From Cycas panzhihuaensis (Eukaryota; Cycadophyta): 64,000 bases of DNA. Position 1 is the first letter of the stretch; each line of letters starts with the position of its first letter. The stretch is taken from assembly GCA_023213395.1 (NCBI GenBank), contig CM041465.1:187929741-187993740 (forward strand), written 5' to 3'. The translations under genes and the position numbers were made by a program. Positions 1-11,183 of the stretch are shown in pieces. The notes beneath the pieces are model-generated. The model did no database searches. It saw nothing but the letters and a program-made list of their open reading frames with translations, and was not told the DNA's origin.

Positions 1-92
1 TTTTTTTTTTTTCTCTTTTTTCTTCAAAAATCCCTAAACTTCCAAGGTTTTGTTTTTTTTTTTAAGAAACAAAGCTCTGATACCAAAAATAT
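1..92 (-). other. Leader of copia-type element C00 with primer-binding site
   Basis: The 12 bases GCTCTGATACCA at 74-85 read on the minus strand as TGGTATCAGAGC. This is the usual copia primer-binding site, complementary to the 3' end of initiator tRNA-Met. Seven bases separate it from the LTR that starts at 93. The body of the element therefore lies to the left, outside the window. Bases 1-62 are T-rich low-complexity leader with no reading frame of note. Confidence 0.7.
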
Positions 93-219
93 TGATCTTA
101 ATTTGAATGGAAAAGTGAAGACTTAATCCAATTGAAACAAACTCAAAATCAATATACAGTGTAAAACACTTTTATATTTGAAAAATTCTTACAAAATTCT
201 GTTATCTTTATGCTCTACT

Positions 220-232
220 GAGCATATATAGG
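220..232 (-). promoter_or_regulatory. Putative TATA box in C00 LTR
   Basis: The minus strand reads CCTATATATGCT about 135 bases upstream of the LTR end. This is a normal place for an LTR TATA box driving element transcription toward the left edge. It is a motif match only. Confidence 0.35.
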
Positions 233-839
233 ACTGCTACAACAATCTGGAATGAAGAAATGTGTGTTCGGCACAACTAGGCCGTTTCATTTTGTCTGGA
301 ATGGTTTACTAGTTTCTAAGAAGTGAGGATTTATCCTCTGTTTTCAGCTGCAAGCCTCTTTTGGGATATCGTCTGACTTGGGGCATCTACGCTGGACTAC
401 TATTGTTGTCTTCATTTTTCCCATGCTACGTCTAAACCTTTTCAAACTCCTCTTGGGCTTCAGGAACAAATTTGGCCCTGCGCTATTATCTCTGCGCTCT
501 TCCTCTGTCCGCTCCCTATTTGTGTCATTGCTACTTGTCTCTGGGACAATGGCGAACTCGTGCACCTCTCCGGGACTGCTATGGCTCTCCTTTCTTTCTC
601 TCTGGCTGCATTTGTGACTTCTGGCCTCCTCAAGTGCTTTTTGTGCCCTCTGTGCATTCTTGTGCGTCCCCCTGTTTTGCCTTGCTGTGCGTTCTCCATT
701 TAAATCTTCATTTTCTTTGAAAGTAAATGATGAAAAACAATTAGTAAAACTGTCTCCTAACTTGTTGACAGGTGTATGATGGAGCTGGGCGGTTTCTATG
801 ATCATCCGATCACTTTCAGGTCGTCGGATCATCATTTGG

Positions 840-968
840 TCGCACCTGGTCTAGTTCAGGTTGTACCTATTTCAGTTCAGGTCACACCTGGTTCAGTCCA
901 GGTCACACCTGGTTCACTTTGGTCACACCTGCAGACCTCTGGTTGCACCTGCAGATTTTCTGGTTGCA
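840..968. repeat. Array of ~21-bp imperfect repeats in C00 LTR
   Basis: About six units of roughly 21 bases recur, each built on a core like CACCTGGTTCAG with GGTCA or GGTTG at the junction. The clearest pair is at about 882-925. They lie at the upstream end of the LTR (U3 side), where short direct repeats often act as enhancers. That role is inferred. Confidence 0.6.
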
Positions 969-1043
969 CTCTGAATGCATTTCCTTCACTTTTTAGCAGT
1001 CCAAATTATATTCTTCTGATTTAATAGATCCGAAAATGGATCA

Positions 1044-2819
1044 AGATTTCATCAAAATCTATACCTGATTGCTGTGCATACCCCTTAGCCACCAATTAAG
1101 CTCTATTTCACTCAACCACACTATCAACATCCCTTTTCAGCTTAAAGACCCACTGATTTCCTATGGCTTTGCGACTTGCAGGCAATTCCATCAGCTCCCA
1201 TGTTTTGTTTTTACTTAGGGCCTCCATTTCCTCCTCCATGGCAATCCACCATTTGCTTGCTTCTTCGCCCTCACAAGCTTCATGAAATGAGCTAGGCTCA
1301 CCAACATCAGTAACTAATGCAAAAGTTGAATGTGCATTAAGAGTATACCTTTAGGGTGGCTTAGATATTCTAGTGGATCTCCTAATCCAATGAGATCCAT
1401 CAACCTGTGGTTGCTCAAGTTGTTGTTCTTCCTGTTTAGTCACGATATTTTGTTGTTCAAGTTCTTGATTTTCATCTTTTCCATAGCATCATCTTCCACT
1501 TTTATTTCCTTAGTAGGTATAGCATCTATTGTTTGTTCTTCTTCAACTTTCTGCATGGATTTCTCATTAAATACCACATCTCAGTTAATGATAAGCTTGT
1601 GGGCAGTTGTATCCCATAGCTTGTACCCTTTTGTTCCATCATCATATCCAAGAAAAATACACTTCTTGGACTTTGCGTCCAACTTGGACCTTTGTTCATT
1701 TAAGACATGGGCATAAGCATCACAACCAAAAACAACTAAATGGGAATAATTAATAGGTTTTCTTGTCCATACCTCTTCATGAATCTTCCTGTCTATAGCT
1801 GTAGTGGGTGACTTGTTGATCAGGTAAGCACGTATATTTAGAGCCTCAACTCAAAATTCTTGCCCCAAACTAGCAATGCTGAGAATATACGTGGCATGCT
1901 CCATAATGGTACGGTTCATCCTCTCAACTTCCTCATTTTGGTGTGGGGTGCTGGGAATTGTTTATTGCCTGGCTATTCCATGTTCACTACAAAATTGATC
2001 AAATTCCTTTGAGCAAAACTCTCTCCCATTGTTTGTCTTGAGACACTTAATGCTCTTACCCATCTGTTTCTCTACAAGAGCTTTGAGTTTCTTAAAACAA
2101 TCTAAGGCATCTGACTTCTTCTTGACAAGAAACACCCATACTTTAAGAAAGTAGTCATCAATGAATGACACAAAATACAGTGACCCTCCTAATGAAGCTA
2201 TGGGTGTAGGTCCAAAATAGTCTGAATATAACAACTGCAAAAAAAATGAACTTCTAGTAGTGCATCTAGCAAATTGAAGCCTATTTTGTTTTCCAAACAA
2301 ACAATGTTCACAAAAATTGAGAACAAGAGATTTTAAACTTGGCAGAAGGTTTCTGTCGAGTAGTATCTTTAGTCCTCTCTCACTCATGTGGCCCAGGGAT
2401 TGATGCCATAAAGTTACCGAATACATGGCACCTGTTGTTGCCACCGCAACCTGCCCAGTTATAGTCTCTCCAATTAGCTTATACAAATTGTGTTCACATT
2501 TCTTGGCCTTCATCACTACTAGAGCTCCCTTAGAGACCTTTAAACAACTTTTCTCACTACTGTATTTATAGCCTAGCTCATCAAACTCACCTGAAGACAA
2601 CAAGTTCTTCTTTAGCCTTAGAACATGGCGAATTCTTTGAATGGTACAAACAACTCCATCATACATCTTCAGCTTGACTTCTCCTTCTCCTAGAATGTTG
2701 CATGAGTTATCGTTGCCCATGTAGACTGTGCCTCCATCACATGACTGGTATGAGGAGAATCAGTCCCTGTGTGGTGTCATATGGAATGAAGCCGAGTCCA
2801 ATAGTCATATGTGTAACAA
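1044..2819 (-). pseudogene. C1 pol: protease, integrase and start of reverse transcriptase (broken)
   Basis: Read on the minus strand. Protease is visible just after gag as LLDSASFHMTPHRD (catalytic Asp-Ser-Ala box), with MGNDNSCNILGEGEV after it. The integrase zinc-binding region (LWHQSLGHMSERGL, then CEHCLFGKQ) and the catalytic core (SDYFGP, SFIDDY) follow in one 252-residue frame, 2720-1962. The core continues past a stop into an NEEVERMNRT-like segment carrying the third acid. A hydrophilic linker follows. The RT then opens with KWWIAMEEEMEALSKNKTWE and runs to GYAQQSGIDFDEI, where C00 interrupts it. Stops near 1960 and 2800 and frame changes near 1090 inactivate it. Confidence 0.88.
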
Positions 2820-3650
2820 TTATTCTTGAGAGTTTGCTGAAAGCACTTCACCATCTTCATGTGATCCTAAATTTTCAACTATGTTTGCATCTGAGCTTTG
2901 CGAATTGACTTTTTCTGCTTCTACTTTCAGTAGCTTGCAATCTTTCTTAAGATGCCCAGACTTCCCATAATGCCAACATTTCCCCCTTCTTCGCATCTTA
3001 GACTTCGACCTGGAATGAGATCTATTCGATTGATTTCTTTTCGTGGTCTTGTCCCTTACAAATAGGGCATCATTGGAAGACCCACTTTGAGATGTCTTTC
3101 GCCTCGATTCCTCTTCCAACAATGCGGCCGCCACATCATCGTAAATGAGGGTCTCAAAAGGATTTATATTGCTGAGCATCATCACCAGTTGGTCCCATGA
3201 GTCTAGTAGTGAACAAAGTAGGGTTGTAGCCTTATCTTCCTCCTCGATCTTCACGTCCATTGAACTTAGCTTGTTAATCAATATGTTGAACTTGTACAGA
3301 TGGTCTTCAATTGGCGTTCTGTCCTTCATTCTCAGATTGTACAATTGTCTTTGCAGAAAAATCCAGTTTGATAATGACTTTGTTTCATACAACTTATTGA
3401 GTTTATCCCAAAGCACCTTTGTTGTTGTCTCCTTTGCTACATTGAACATAACTGAACCGGCTAGCGATAGATGAATATCTGCCCTAGCTTTTGCATCCAT
3501 AACGTCCTAATCTTTTACAGACATTGTTGGTTTGGTCGTCACACCCTTAAGGGCTAGAGCACAACTATCTTTAACCAACAATGCTTTGATCTTCAGTTTT
3601 CATAGAGCAAAGCTTGACCCATCGAACTTCTCTATCTCAAATTTGGTCAT
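2820..3650 (-). pseudogene. C1 gag (nucleocapsid precursor, broken)
   Basis: The likely start is the ATG at 3650, giving MTKFEIEKFDGSSFAL, which is how plant copia Gag proteins usually begin. Two stops (after FAL and after MSVKD) precede a clean 226-residue stretch at 3500-2820. It has the UBN2/Gag-like helical region (LWDKLNKLYETKSL, LLCSLLDSWDQLV), a basic Arg/Ser segment, and a zinc knuckle CWHYGKSGHLKKDC. The second cysteine of the knuckle has become Tyr. In a live element this protein would package RNA in virus-like particles. Confidence 0.87.
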
Positions 3651-3708
3651 ACTCAGTTTTGACTTCTTGCTATCGTGTGCGCAACCGCGAGACAAACAAA
3701 CCCTCAAC

Positions 3709-4060
3709 TCTGATATCAACTGTAAGATAAAAATAACAATGCACAAACACTAAACAAGCAATGAAGCCAAAAGAGAGTACAAGAGAACAACACCTATTTT
3801 TACGTGGAAAACCTTGGTAGAGTGCCAAGGTAAAAACCACTGGGCAAAGGTCTCTCCTTTATTAGCAACAAGATCATAATTTTTTTTTGTGTACATGTAT
3901 GTCAATACAACAGCTTGATCGGACTTATATCAGAAAAACACCAACCCCAAAACTGCGCCAAAAAGCCACAACAAAAAAAACTGTGCCTAAAAACAAAAAG
4001 CAGAAAGTTGCTGTAAACTAGTCATCATGTTGGAAACCAAAATTGACTTCACATCCAACA
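3709..4060 (-). repeat. C1 5' LTR with degenerate primer site
   Basis: ACTCTGATATCA at about 3708-3719 is a two-mismatch version of the tRNA-Met primer site seen on the minus strand. The adjoining block starts TGTAAGATAAAAA at 3721 and I end it at CCAACA, 4060, giving about 340 bp. The outer end is chosen from the TG...CA rule only, because the partner LTR is missing. Confidence 0.55.
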
Positions 4061-4363
4061 CTAAATTCATATGCACCAACAAAAGTGAAAATAGTGATTG
4101 ATGGCTGTGCTTTTGAGCCATCGTTTTGATTTAGTGAGCTATCGTTGGACATTTAGATAGTAGTTGGTTTGAGGAGAAAGTCATTTGAAAAATGAGTGAA
4201 ACATTATAAAAATTGAGAATTCACTTTGTAGATCTGTCTTTAGGCCTTGGGTGGCCTTTGCAGAAGAGGTTTCGCTAAGAAATGTTAAGAAACAAAGAAG
4301 AAAATTGAGATTGAATTGCCACTTTTGGCATTTGGACGCCAAATTAGAAAAGTGATCAATGAG
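4061..4363. other. Spacer between C1 and C0
   Basis: About 300 bases of AT-rich sequence with no recognisable gene, LTR end or repeat. Its last five bases, ATGAG, form the left TSD of element C0. Confidence 0.5.
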
Positions 4364-4683
4364 TGTGAAGAAACACTGATATACATCATTAAGATCTTGA
4401 TTATGCACATCAAGCATTAAGAGAACAATACATAGGTATTTACATCGGAAACCCTTACAAGAGAAAACCCATAGTCGAATTCAGGATAACTTTATTATAT
4501 TAAACACAACTTGGTTTCGTTACCTGTTAGGATCACTTGACCTTGATGGTCAGGCTTGTTAAGGCCTGATGCACATTGGTACACTCATACGTTGTTTCGT
4601 ATATGTTGATTGTTGTTTGATATTGAATAACATATATGGGGTTCATATTTGTAATACCCCAAGTAGTACATCCATCCAATGGC

Positions 4684-5395
4684 TGTTGACTTAAAATTTG
4701 CTCCCTATTGAGAGTTATCCACTTGTCAAGGTTTCCAATGTAGTCTAGGGTGTGTGCACATGGTCAACATTCATATTATTCATCATTTATGCCACATAAG
4801 TCCACAACTCATTCATACACACAACAATCACCATGCATTCCCTTTTGAGTACACATGTAATCCACGTAACTCTATAATATTATTAAATAATAGTCACTGT
4901 CTTTACATCATATCTTTGCCCATACACTACTCGCTGGTCATCTGTACCAAACTAGACCCAAAAGGATTAGTTAACTTGGCTCTCACATCCATCCCAATGG
5001 ACGGATGTGCTTATATACATTATGCGCCCTTACTGAGGAACGATTGTGACTAAATTCATAACCATCCGCTTTTCTTAATGGACACCCTTTCACTAATTAA
5101 TTCATTCTGCTGCTTGATTAATTGTTCATTCGTTCGTACAGTTTGGTCCACGTTTCTTTTCTTTGCTCAATTCGTTCTGTGAATGTTCCTGATGTGTTCC
5201 TGGCTGTGCAACGTGCATTCCTTCACTGTGCAGTGTGTTCTTGTGACGGAATGGTCCTATTTTTTGGCTGCTTTTCGTCTGCCCTTCTTCCAGAATGCAT
5301 TTTGAATGGTTGCCATGCAATTATCCACTATTTCAACCAGATTTCATCATACATTTCCCTTCACGGACGCACAGGTATCAATTTCATTTGCAACA
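4684..5395 (-). mobile_element. Solo LTR of the G1 gypsy family
   Basis: On the minus strand it begins TGTTGCAAATGAAATTGATA and ends AAGTCAACA-like, which parallels the G1 LTR from end to end. The CACACCCTAGACTACA-type stretch near its end is shared with G1. It is flanked by a perfect 5-bp duplication, ATGGC (4679-4683 and 5396-5400). A single LTR with an intact TSD and no internal region is the product of LTR-LTR recombination. It interrupts the C0 3' LTR. Confidence 0.85.
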
Positions 5396-5486
5396 ATGGC
5401 TGTGACTCTTGATCATGTCTTATAACATTTCATCATGTTCTATGACTCTTCATCATGTCTTGTCGAATATTCAATATTCATGTCTC

Positions 5487-5939
5487 TGTTACGAAGTTAC
5501 ACCTTATGCATATTTGAAATACATACAAACAACAAAAAATAGCAGAAGTATAGAGCCAAAATTATGGAGAGGATTCTCCATGTATTGAATTCCCAAAGAT
5601 GAAGTACAGAGTCTCTTTATATAGTATGGTCAAGGCCCTCACATTGTAGCTGACCTCATGAGGAGAAAAATATCTTTACAAAAACCGACTTCAATGATAC
5701 AATAAACATTTACACCATAACATAATTTATTTTGGCTGACTTACTTATATTATGGCCGACTTCCATATAAACTGGGATGCTCATACTGAACTTGGGTATA
5801 TTGTAGGCTGACCTACAAACAAGTATATTAGTCATTCTGGCTGACTAACATATAGTACAATAGATACCTTTTGAGACTGTATTTATTGATGTCTTAATTC
5901 CAGAGTTTGCCCTTAGTCAGATGTGCATTATTGTTAATA
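5487..5939 (-). mobile_element. Second solo LTR in the C0 3' LTR (family unknown)
   Basis: A 453-bp block starting TGTTACGAAG and ending GTTAATA is flanked by a perfect duplication, GTCTC (5482-5486 and 5940-5944). Removing it restores collinearity with the right C0 LTR. The end TA is probably a decayed CA. The minus strand carries a TATATAAAGAGACT-like promoter motif, which suggests orientation. No internal region is present. Confidence 0.7.
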
Positions 5940-6016
5940 GTCTCTTTGTATCTCCTGGCTACACTACATGAGTCACTAGCCTAACACAAAGTTAGGCTCA
6001 ACTGGGTTCACTAACA

Positions 6017-9000
6017 TCCCCCTTTAATGCGAATGTGCGATCATAGCTTCTAATCAATTTCATTATCATAGGTGAAGGTAGAAATTGTCCTTGCTGTCAT
6101 GTTTGCATTTGACACATCCCCCCTAAAGGATAATTTTGCTCAAATCCAAACTAACACATTTTTGAGCCTTCAAAGCACCATTACACGGTTTCTCTGCATG
6201 CCACACACCTGCAAAGGTCTTCACACTTTTGAATGGGATCAGTTTCCTCTTTTCAATGGTTCCTTTTGCATTGAACCCACTCTACTCTAGTTTCGCTTTA
6301 GCTTCTAGCTTTTCAAGTGGCCTGTGTTTTTTTCTTTTTTAGATAGTGGAATCACGTCTATGGGGATGGCAACTACACCTAGTTAGAACAAGACAATCAA
6401 CAGAAGGTTCTGGGGCAAAGGGATCAAACCAACCAGTGTAAGGGAGCACCCACACAGGGCGTCTGTGCGTCAGAACGCAGGTTTGGGACTCATGAATGGC
6501 ACACGACTTCCTCAAGGTAACTTGGCTTTTGACTTTGAAGGGGAGCGTAGGTGAGGGATATCCTCTGTTGCCCTAGTAACATCAAAGCAAGGGTCTTCCC
6601 ACCCTTGGATGGCTGGAAGGGGAAGGCAAGACCCAATGAAGGAACAGGTCCTCGCAGAAAGCGGGCTAAAGGATGTAGGTGGAGGGTGTGTAGGTATGGT
6701 GAAGAAAGTAAAAGGACCTTAGGGAATAGATCCTCTAGGAACTAATCCACCTAGCGGGAGAGTCAGATGGATAAAGAGTGGTAGCGGAAAGAGTTCCTGC
6801 CACTCTTTTGTGCGAGGGGGTTCTTAGTCTCTATAGGCACAATGGAACAAAGACTAGTCGTATGTGTGCAAATGAGAGACAAAATAAGCATACAAGTGCA
6901 AAGAACAATAAATACTCTCTCTCAAAAGCGGATCCTCGCTCTTATTTCGTTTTTTAAAACAAAAGGAAAAAGAGAAAGCAATAAACCTAGGTATCATGCA
7001 ACATGCATGTCAATGCATTTGGGTGGAAGAGAGAAGGGGATGATCCTTAATGAATGCTCTTTCCTACAATGCAAACTAATGTTCAAGATAATGATGATAG
7101 GTTCTCTTTTCTCTTTTATTCCCTTATTGTCTTTTATGCAAGTGCGCAAGCTAAAGGAAACATGAAAAGACTTGTGAAATGAGAAAGGCGTACTTGGAAG
7201 AACGAAGTGGCTGAAACGTGGTCTTCACTTTGCACTACGCCCGCTCCCTCTTTTCCCTTCTCCCGTAGCGTGAGCAGCGTGGGGTTTCCTTACCTCCCCT
7301 AAGAACGAAAGGAAAGGAACAAGGAAATGCGAAGGAAAAAGGAACTGTGAAAGAGTAAAGTAGCCAAAGGGAAAGAGGCCAAAGAACATACCTGGATTGT
7401 TGCCGCTTACCTCTCTCCACCGACGGTGTAGCAAACCTACAATCACAAAGTTCTTTGCCCTTCCCGAAAGGGCTGCTAGGATACAAAAGCAATATATGTA
7501 TTCTTATACGAAAGTAAACTACTGAAATGTTACAAATTAGAATGTTGTAAGTTAGATAATCTTCCACCAAAAGTGAGTCAACAAACTCTCAAGGAAACCA
7601 ACAACACATGCCAAAGCAAAGGGAGTTTAGCCTCAGAATGGCTAACCCTCTGGCAAATGCACCTTCACGCTGCCCTTAGGTGCAGGGTACAACAGATTAG
7701 GACAGCCTATTAGTAGTGGATAGGAAAGGAAACAAATGTTACAAAGTTTGTAAAAGCTGCCTATGTTGCAAGTAAGCTATGGGCAGCAAAATGCAACATG
7801 GGCTATGCTAGGACCCTGGATGAATATGGGACACCGTTTGGGGTTGGAGAAGATGCCCAAAAGAGGCGTGCATGCCTGGAAACAGCGCAACAAGGGCTGC
7901 ATACGCTAAAATCCAACGCAGGCCTAATCCCAAAGACTGCCCGGTGACTCAAGAGAGGCACGAGTGAAGGAGAGGAAAGAGGAGAAGTGGTTTGCCCTTG
8001 AGGAGCAGGCCTAGTGGGTATGGATCCCGCCTTGGTTCCTTTCACTCACTCTTTATGAGTCCTCTCCTATAGCCTCCTAGAAAAAACCGGGGGAGGATAG
8101 GGAGATCAAGAGGGCAAGAAGACAAGGAACGGAGAGATACCTCCTGTGTGCAGCAAAGAAGACAAGGAAAGGAATAATGTGCTCAAAACCTAACCTTTTA
8201 CAAGACAAACCTAAGGAAAACTATGGAACAATAATGGAAAATACCTGCTGGGCTGTGTGAGAGGCATATCTACCCTTGTAGACAGCAGAAAAAGGCAGAT
8301 CTGGTATGCTTACAGGATATCCTTAGGAAGGTGCTGCAATGGAAACACACTTGCTGAAAGTTGCAGGAAGGGCGTGGAGGCCACACTTGGGCATGAATCC
8401 TTGCTTAGAGGTGTTAGTTGGCGAGCCTGCTGCCGCGGATTAGAGCTGCAATCGGCGGATCTCAGGCTGGAACACAGGGAACTTGGACGTTGTAGGGCGC
8501 CCTTGCAGAAAACTCCTGTGAAAGAGAGAGAAGAGAGCAAGGAAGGTGATAGAAGAAGAAGGAAAATGAGGTCATTTTGGGCTTTATACCTAACCCTAGG
8601 TTGAATAGACGATTAGGGTTAAGGCAAGGCTTGAGAGGTGTCGAAGCCAAGTGACAATTTCATGAAAAAAGCGAAATTTGCCACGACAGATTTTAAAAAA
8701 CAAGTTATGACAGTCGCCCCGTGGCAAACTTCACGGTACCGCAAAGTTTACCGTGGTATCGCGACATTTGCCGCGGTGCGGTGACAGAGACCAAAGTAAG
8801 CCAAAAGGAGGATGCCTGGGAGCCTAAAAGGGGGTACCCCAGGTTTAGGAGGGATCGGCCCTCTGTCCAGATGGCTGGGGACAGTCAAATAGAGAAGATG
8901 ATCCAAACTGGATGGGGTACCGAAGTGGCAGAACTTCCAGGAAACCGATAATTGACATAAGGATCAACCAATCTCAAGGGTTGTGATGTGGTGAGGGGGG

Positions 9001-9349
9001 TGTGACGGATCACACGGGTTAAGAAGTGCTAAGGACAATGTGGAGGTGCGTAGGAGGGTTGTGGAGTGCCATGGGGATGCATGTCCCATTGATCGTTATA
9101 GGCTAAAAAAATGACAAGCAGCATGATCAAGCAACAGGTGCAAGGTGATCACTCAAACGTGACAATCAGTCATGCAATGAGATGATGCTTCTATCTACCT
9201 TTCCAAAGAAGCAGTAAAGGCGAAAGGGAAGAAGCATACCTGCCCTTACCTGAGTCGACCTGCCAAGAACCCATTCCTGGGAGCTGGAAAACAAATAGCC
9301 TTCATATGTGGGTGATATATGGCAATGTGGCCTCACCTGCACTCTAAAC
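6017..9349. other. C0 interior, left part: unknown, comparatively GC-rich DNA
   Basis: About 3.3 kb without a convincing gene. Open frames on both strands up to about 115 residues (for example at 8257-8604) show no motif I know. From about 6400 to 9100 the base composition is clearly richer in G and C than the surrounding DNA, and purine-rich stretches are common. It may be leader or spacer of C0, or a further unknown insertion whose ends I could not find. No RT, integrase or Gag motif was seen in any frame. Confidence 0.4.
8724..8790. repeat. Short array of ~20-bp GC-rich units
   Basis: Units beginning GCAAACTTCACGG, GCAAAGTTTACCG and GCGACATTTGCCG follow one another about every 20 bases. 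A related ATTTGCCACGAC stands alone at about 8674. The array lies in the unknown part of C0. Confidence 0.5.
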
Positions 9350-11183
9350 AATAACACAGGGCTTTGCATGCCTTCAACATAGCCCTTCATGGCTTTAACA
9401 TGTACCTATGCAACCTTCTACACCACAACACAACTTCAATGTTGCCTAAACATCTACAAATGTCTTAATAATAACACAAATTTTGCTTGATGAGTGAATC
9501 TATGTTTGAATAGGTATATACAGAGCACCTCATTTCAAACACTTCAACATAGTCTCATCAAATTTTTTGTTCAACATACATTTATTTGAGTGGCTCTCAG
9601 AGATTTCACAAATTTCACTGTGGCTTCAATATTCCATCAACGTTCGCGATCCACATGTAGCTTCACTAACCAAAGGCTTCACATGCAACTTTTGAAGCAT
9701 CACATGCTTCAACCTGGCCTATACATGCATCAATGCGCATTCTAATGGCTTCAAATGATTGTTAAACCCTTTTGAACTGCCTTTATTTTATTAAGAAAGT
9801 TTACACATTTTGAATTGGTGAGTGTGGCTTCTCACTTCAAGACGTACAAATGCGGCCTCCATGATTGGCTTCTCCAAGGTTTTCGCACCAAATACGACCT
9901 CACACCTATTTCACACTACTCCAAATTGCATCATTAATGTTTATATTCTTTGAAAAACACCCTTGAAGCTTCTTTTGGCTACATGGGATTTCATTGGTTT
10001 TATGATTGTGATATTTTGCATTGTATGACTTCTTATGTGGCCCACACATTCACACATGTCCCCCATGCTTTATTCTACTTCAATACGCTCTTCCACGACC
10101 TCTACATGTTTGTCTGTGGATTGAAATTGCTTTAGAAGGCTTTTCATTCACCTTTAGTGGCTTTCAAACTCTTCCATAGCTTTTAAACAACTCTCACACA
10201 ACTTCAAATGACTCGCATGGCCTTCAAAACACTTCTTTACAAGCTTCATATGACATCACATAGCTTCTCACGGGCTTCAAGCCTAATATGGCCTTGAAGT
10301 GTCCTCACATGGTTCATATGGAGCTCACCATTGCTCAAACAACCTTCAAATGACTTTCTTTGAGGTCTATTAGCCTTACAACTGCCATATAGACATCCGA
10401 CATCTCCACTCTTGACAAGCTCTAAACAAACTTTGCTTACCTTTGTATAGCTTGAGTATACAATGCTAACAGTTCATATGTGGCCTCCATGTTTTCAAGC
10501 ATGGCTTCACATACTCTAGAAATGGCTTTCATACAGCTCTCCAAAGCCATGTAGCCCTCACTACACATCACAAACACCTTACACATGGCCCAATGCGATA
10601 TATCATGCAATGCTATGACAACCCACACATCAAAGGAAGCTTTATGCAATGCAAACAACTCATACGCCTTTCAACAAACTTTGTATGGACGCCCACACAT
10701 TATTTGTAATGCACAACTTCAACTGTGGCACTCTAAACATTTTGGAATGCCTGCAAATGTCTCTCACAATGAATTCTTGCTTTGGATTGCTTCGAAAAAC
10801 TCACTTGGTGCTTGTGTTTCTTCAAATGACTTGGTACAAGTTTAAAATACTCTATATGTTGTTTTGCATGTTACTAGTGCTTTGGATTACTTCTCCACGG
10901 CTTTTACACTTCATATGGCACTCAACCTCAATAGGTAATGGCGTTTTGCAGTTCCACACTACTTTTCGATGCTTGTATGGCATCTTCACGGTGTTCCAAT
11001 GTAATGCACATCATTTATGGCTTTGTGTTGACTTGAATATGTTCAATAAATGAATTTGCTCTTTTATTTTGAATGCAAATGGAGAATATCCCTTTATGAG
11101 CAATGATTGCGACATTTGTAAAGCTCCTATGCGATTTAAAGAACATCTGAATAATAAATATATTATAGACCAAGGTTTATAAT
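9350..11183. repeat. Cryptic repeat tract in C0 built on CTTCA/ACATGGC words
   Basis: Over about 1.8 kb the words CTTCA, CATGGC, CACATG and CTTCAAATG recur at irregular spacing of some 15-40 bases. This gives a cryptically repetitive texture unlike the flanking DNA. No coding signal is visible, and the small open frames at 10437-11217 lack motifs. It resembles a decayed tandem array. The right edge is the G2 LTR, where ATAAT (11179-11183) is the target duplication. Confidence 0.45.

Larger units (their letters stand above)
93..1043 (-). repeat. 5' LTR of copia-type element C00 (body off left edge)
   Basis: On the plus strand the block begins TGATCTTAATTTG and ends GAAAATGGATCA, so it has TG...CA ends with a short GATC inverted repeat. 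It sits directly beside the tRNA-Met primer site. The right boundary is precise because the reverse transcriptase frame of element C1 (minus strand, ...GYAQQSGIDFDEI) breaks exactly there. C00 is therefore a later insertion into C1. The small open frames inside it (for example 344-835) match nothing I know and I treat them as chance. The second LTR is not in the window, so the extent rests on one copy. Confidence 0.65.
1044..4060 (-). mobile_element. Ty1/copia retrotransposon C1, truncated by C00
   Basis: On the minus strand the order is LTR (4060-3721), primer site, gag, protease, integrase, then the start of reverse transcriptase. This PR-IN-RT order is diagnostic of Ty1/copia. The element is cut at 1043/1044 by the C00 LTR, so the rest of RT, RNase H and the 3' LTR are outside the window. 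Wording in the protease and integrase resembles the Tnt1-like group of plant copia elements. Several stops show that it is dead. Confidence 0.9.
4364..6016 (-). repeat. C0 3' LTR, split by two solo LTRs
   Basis: The LTR starts TGTGAAGAAACA and ends TTCACTAACA, matching the right-hand copy at 38833-39306. Its three pieces are 4364-4683, 5396-5486 and 5940-6016, allowing for TSD copies. Taking out the two insertions and their duplications leaves about 478 bp, against 474 bp for the right LTR. Just after the end, TCCCCCTTTAATG is the polypurine tract read in reverse. Confidence 0.85.

Noticed and set aside
1-62. T-rich start as a poly(A) tail of a LINE or processed gene
   Set aside because: The run is interrupted, and the adjoining primer site and LTR explain it better as leader of C00.
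344-1024. Several overlapping open frames on both strands
   Set aside because: They fall inside the C00 LTR and its repeat array, overlap each other on both strands, and show no motif.
6551-8604. Possible host genes in the GC-richer part of C0
   Set aside because: Frames are short, on both strands, without start context, splice pattern or any domain I know.
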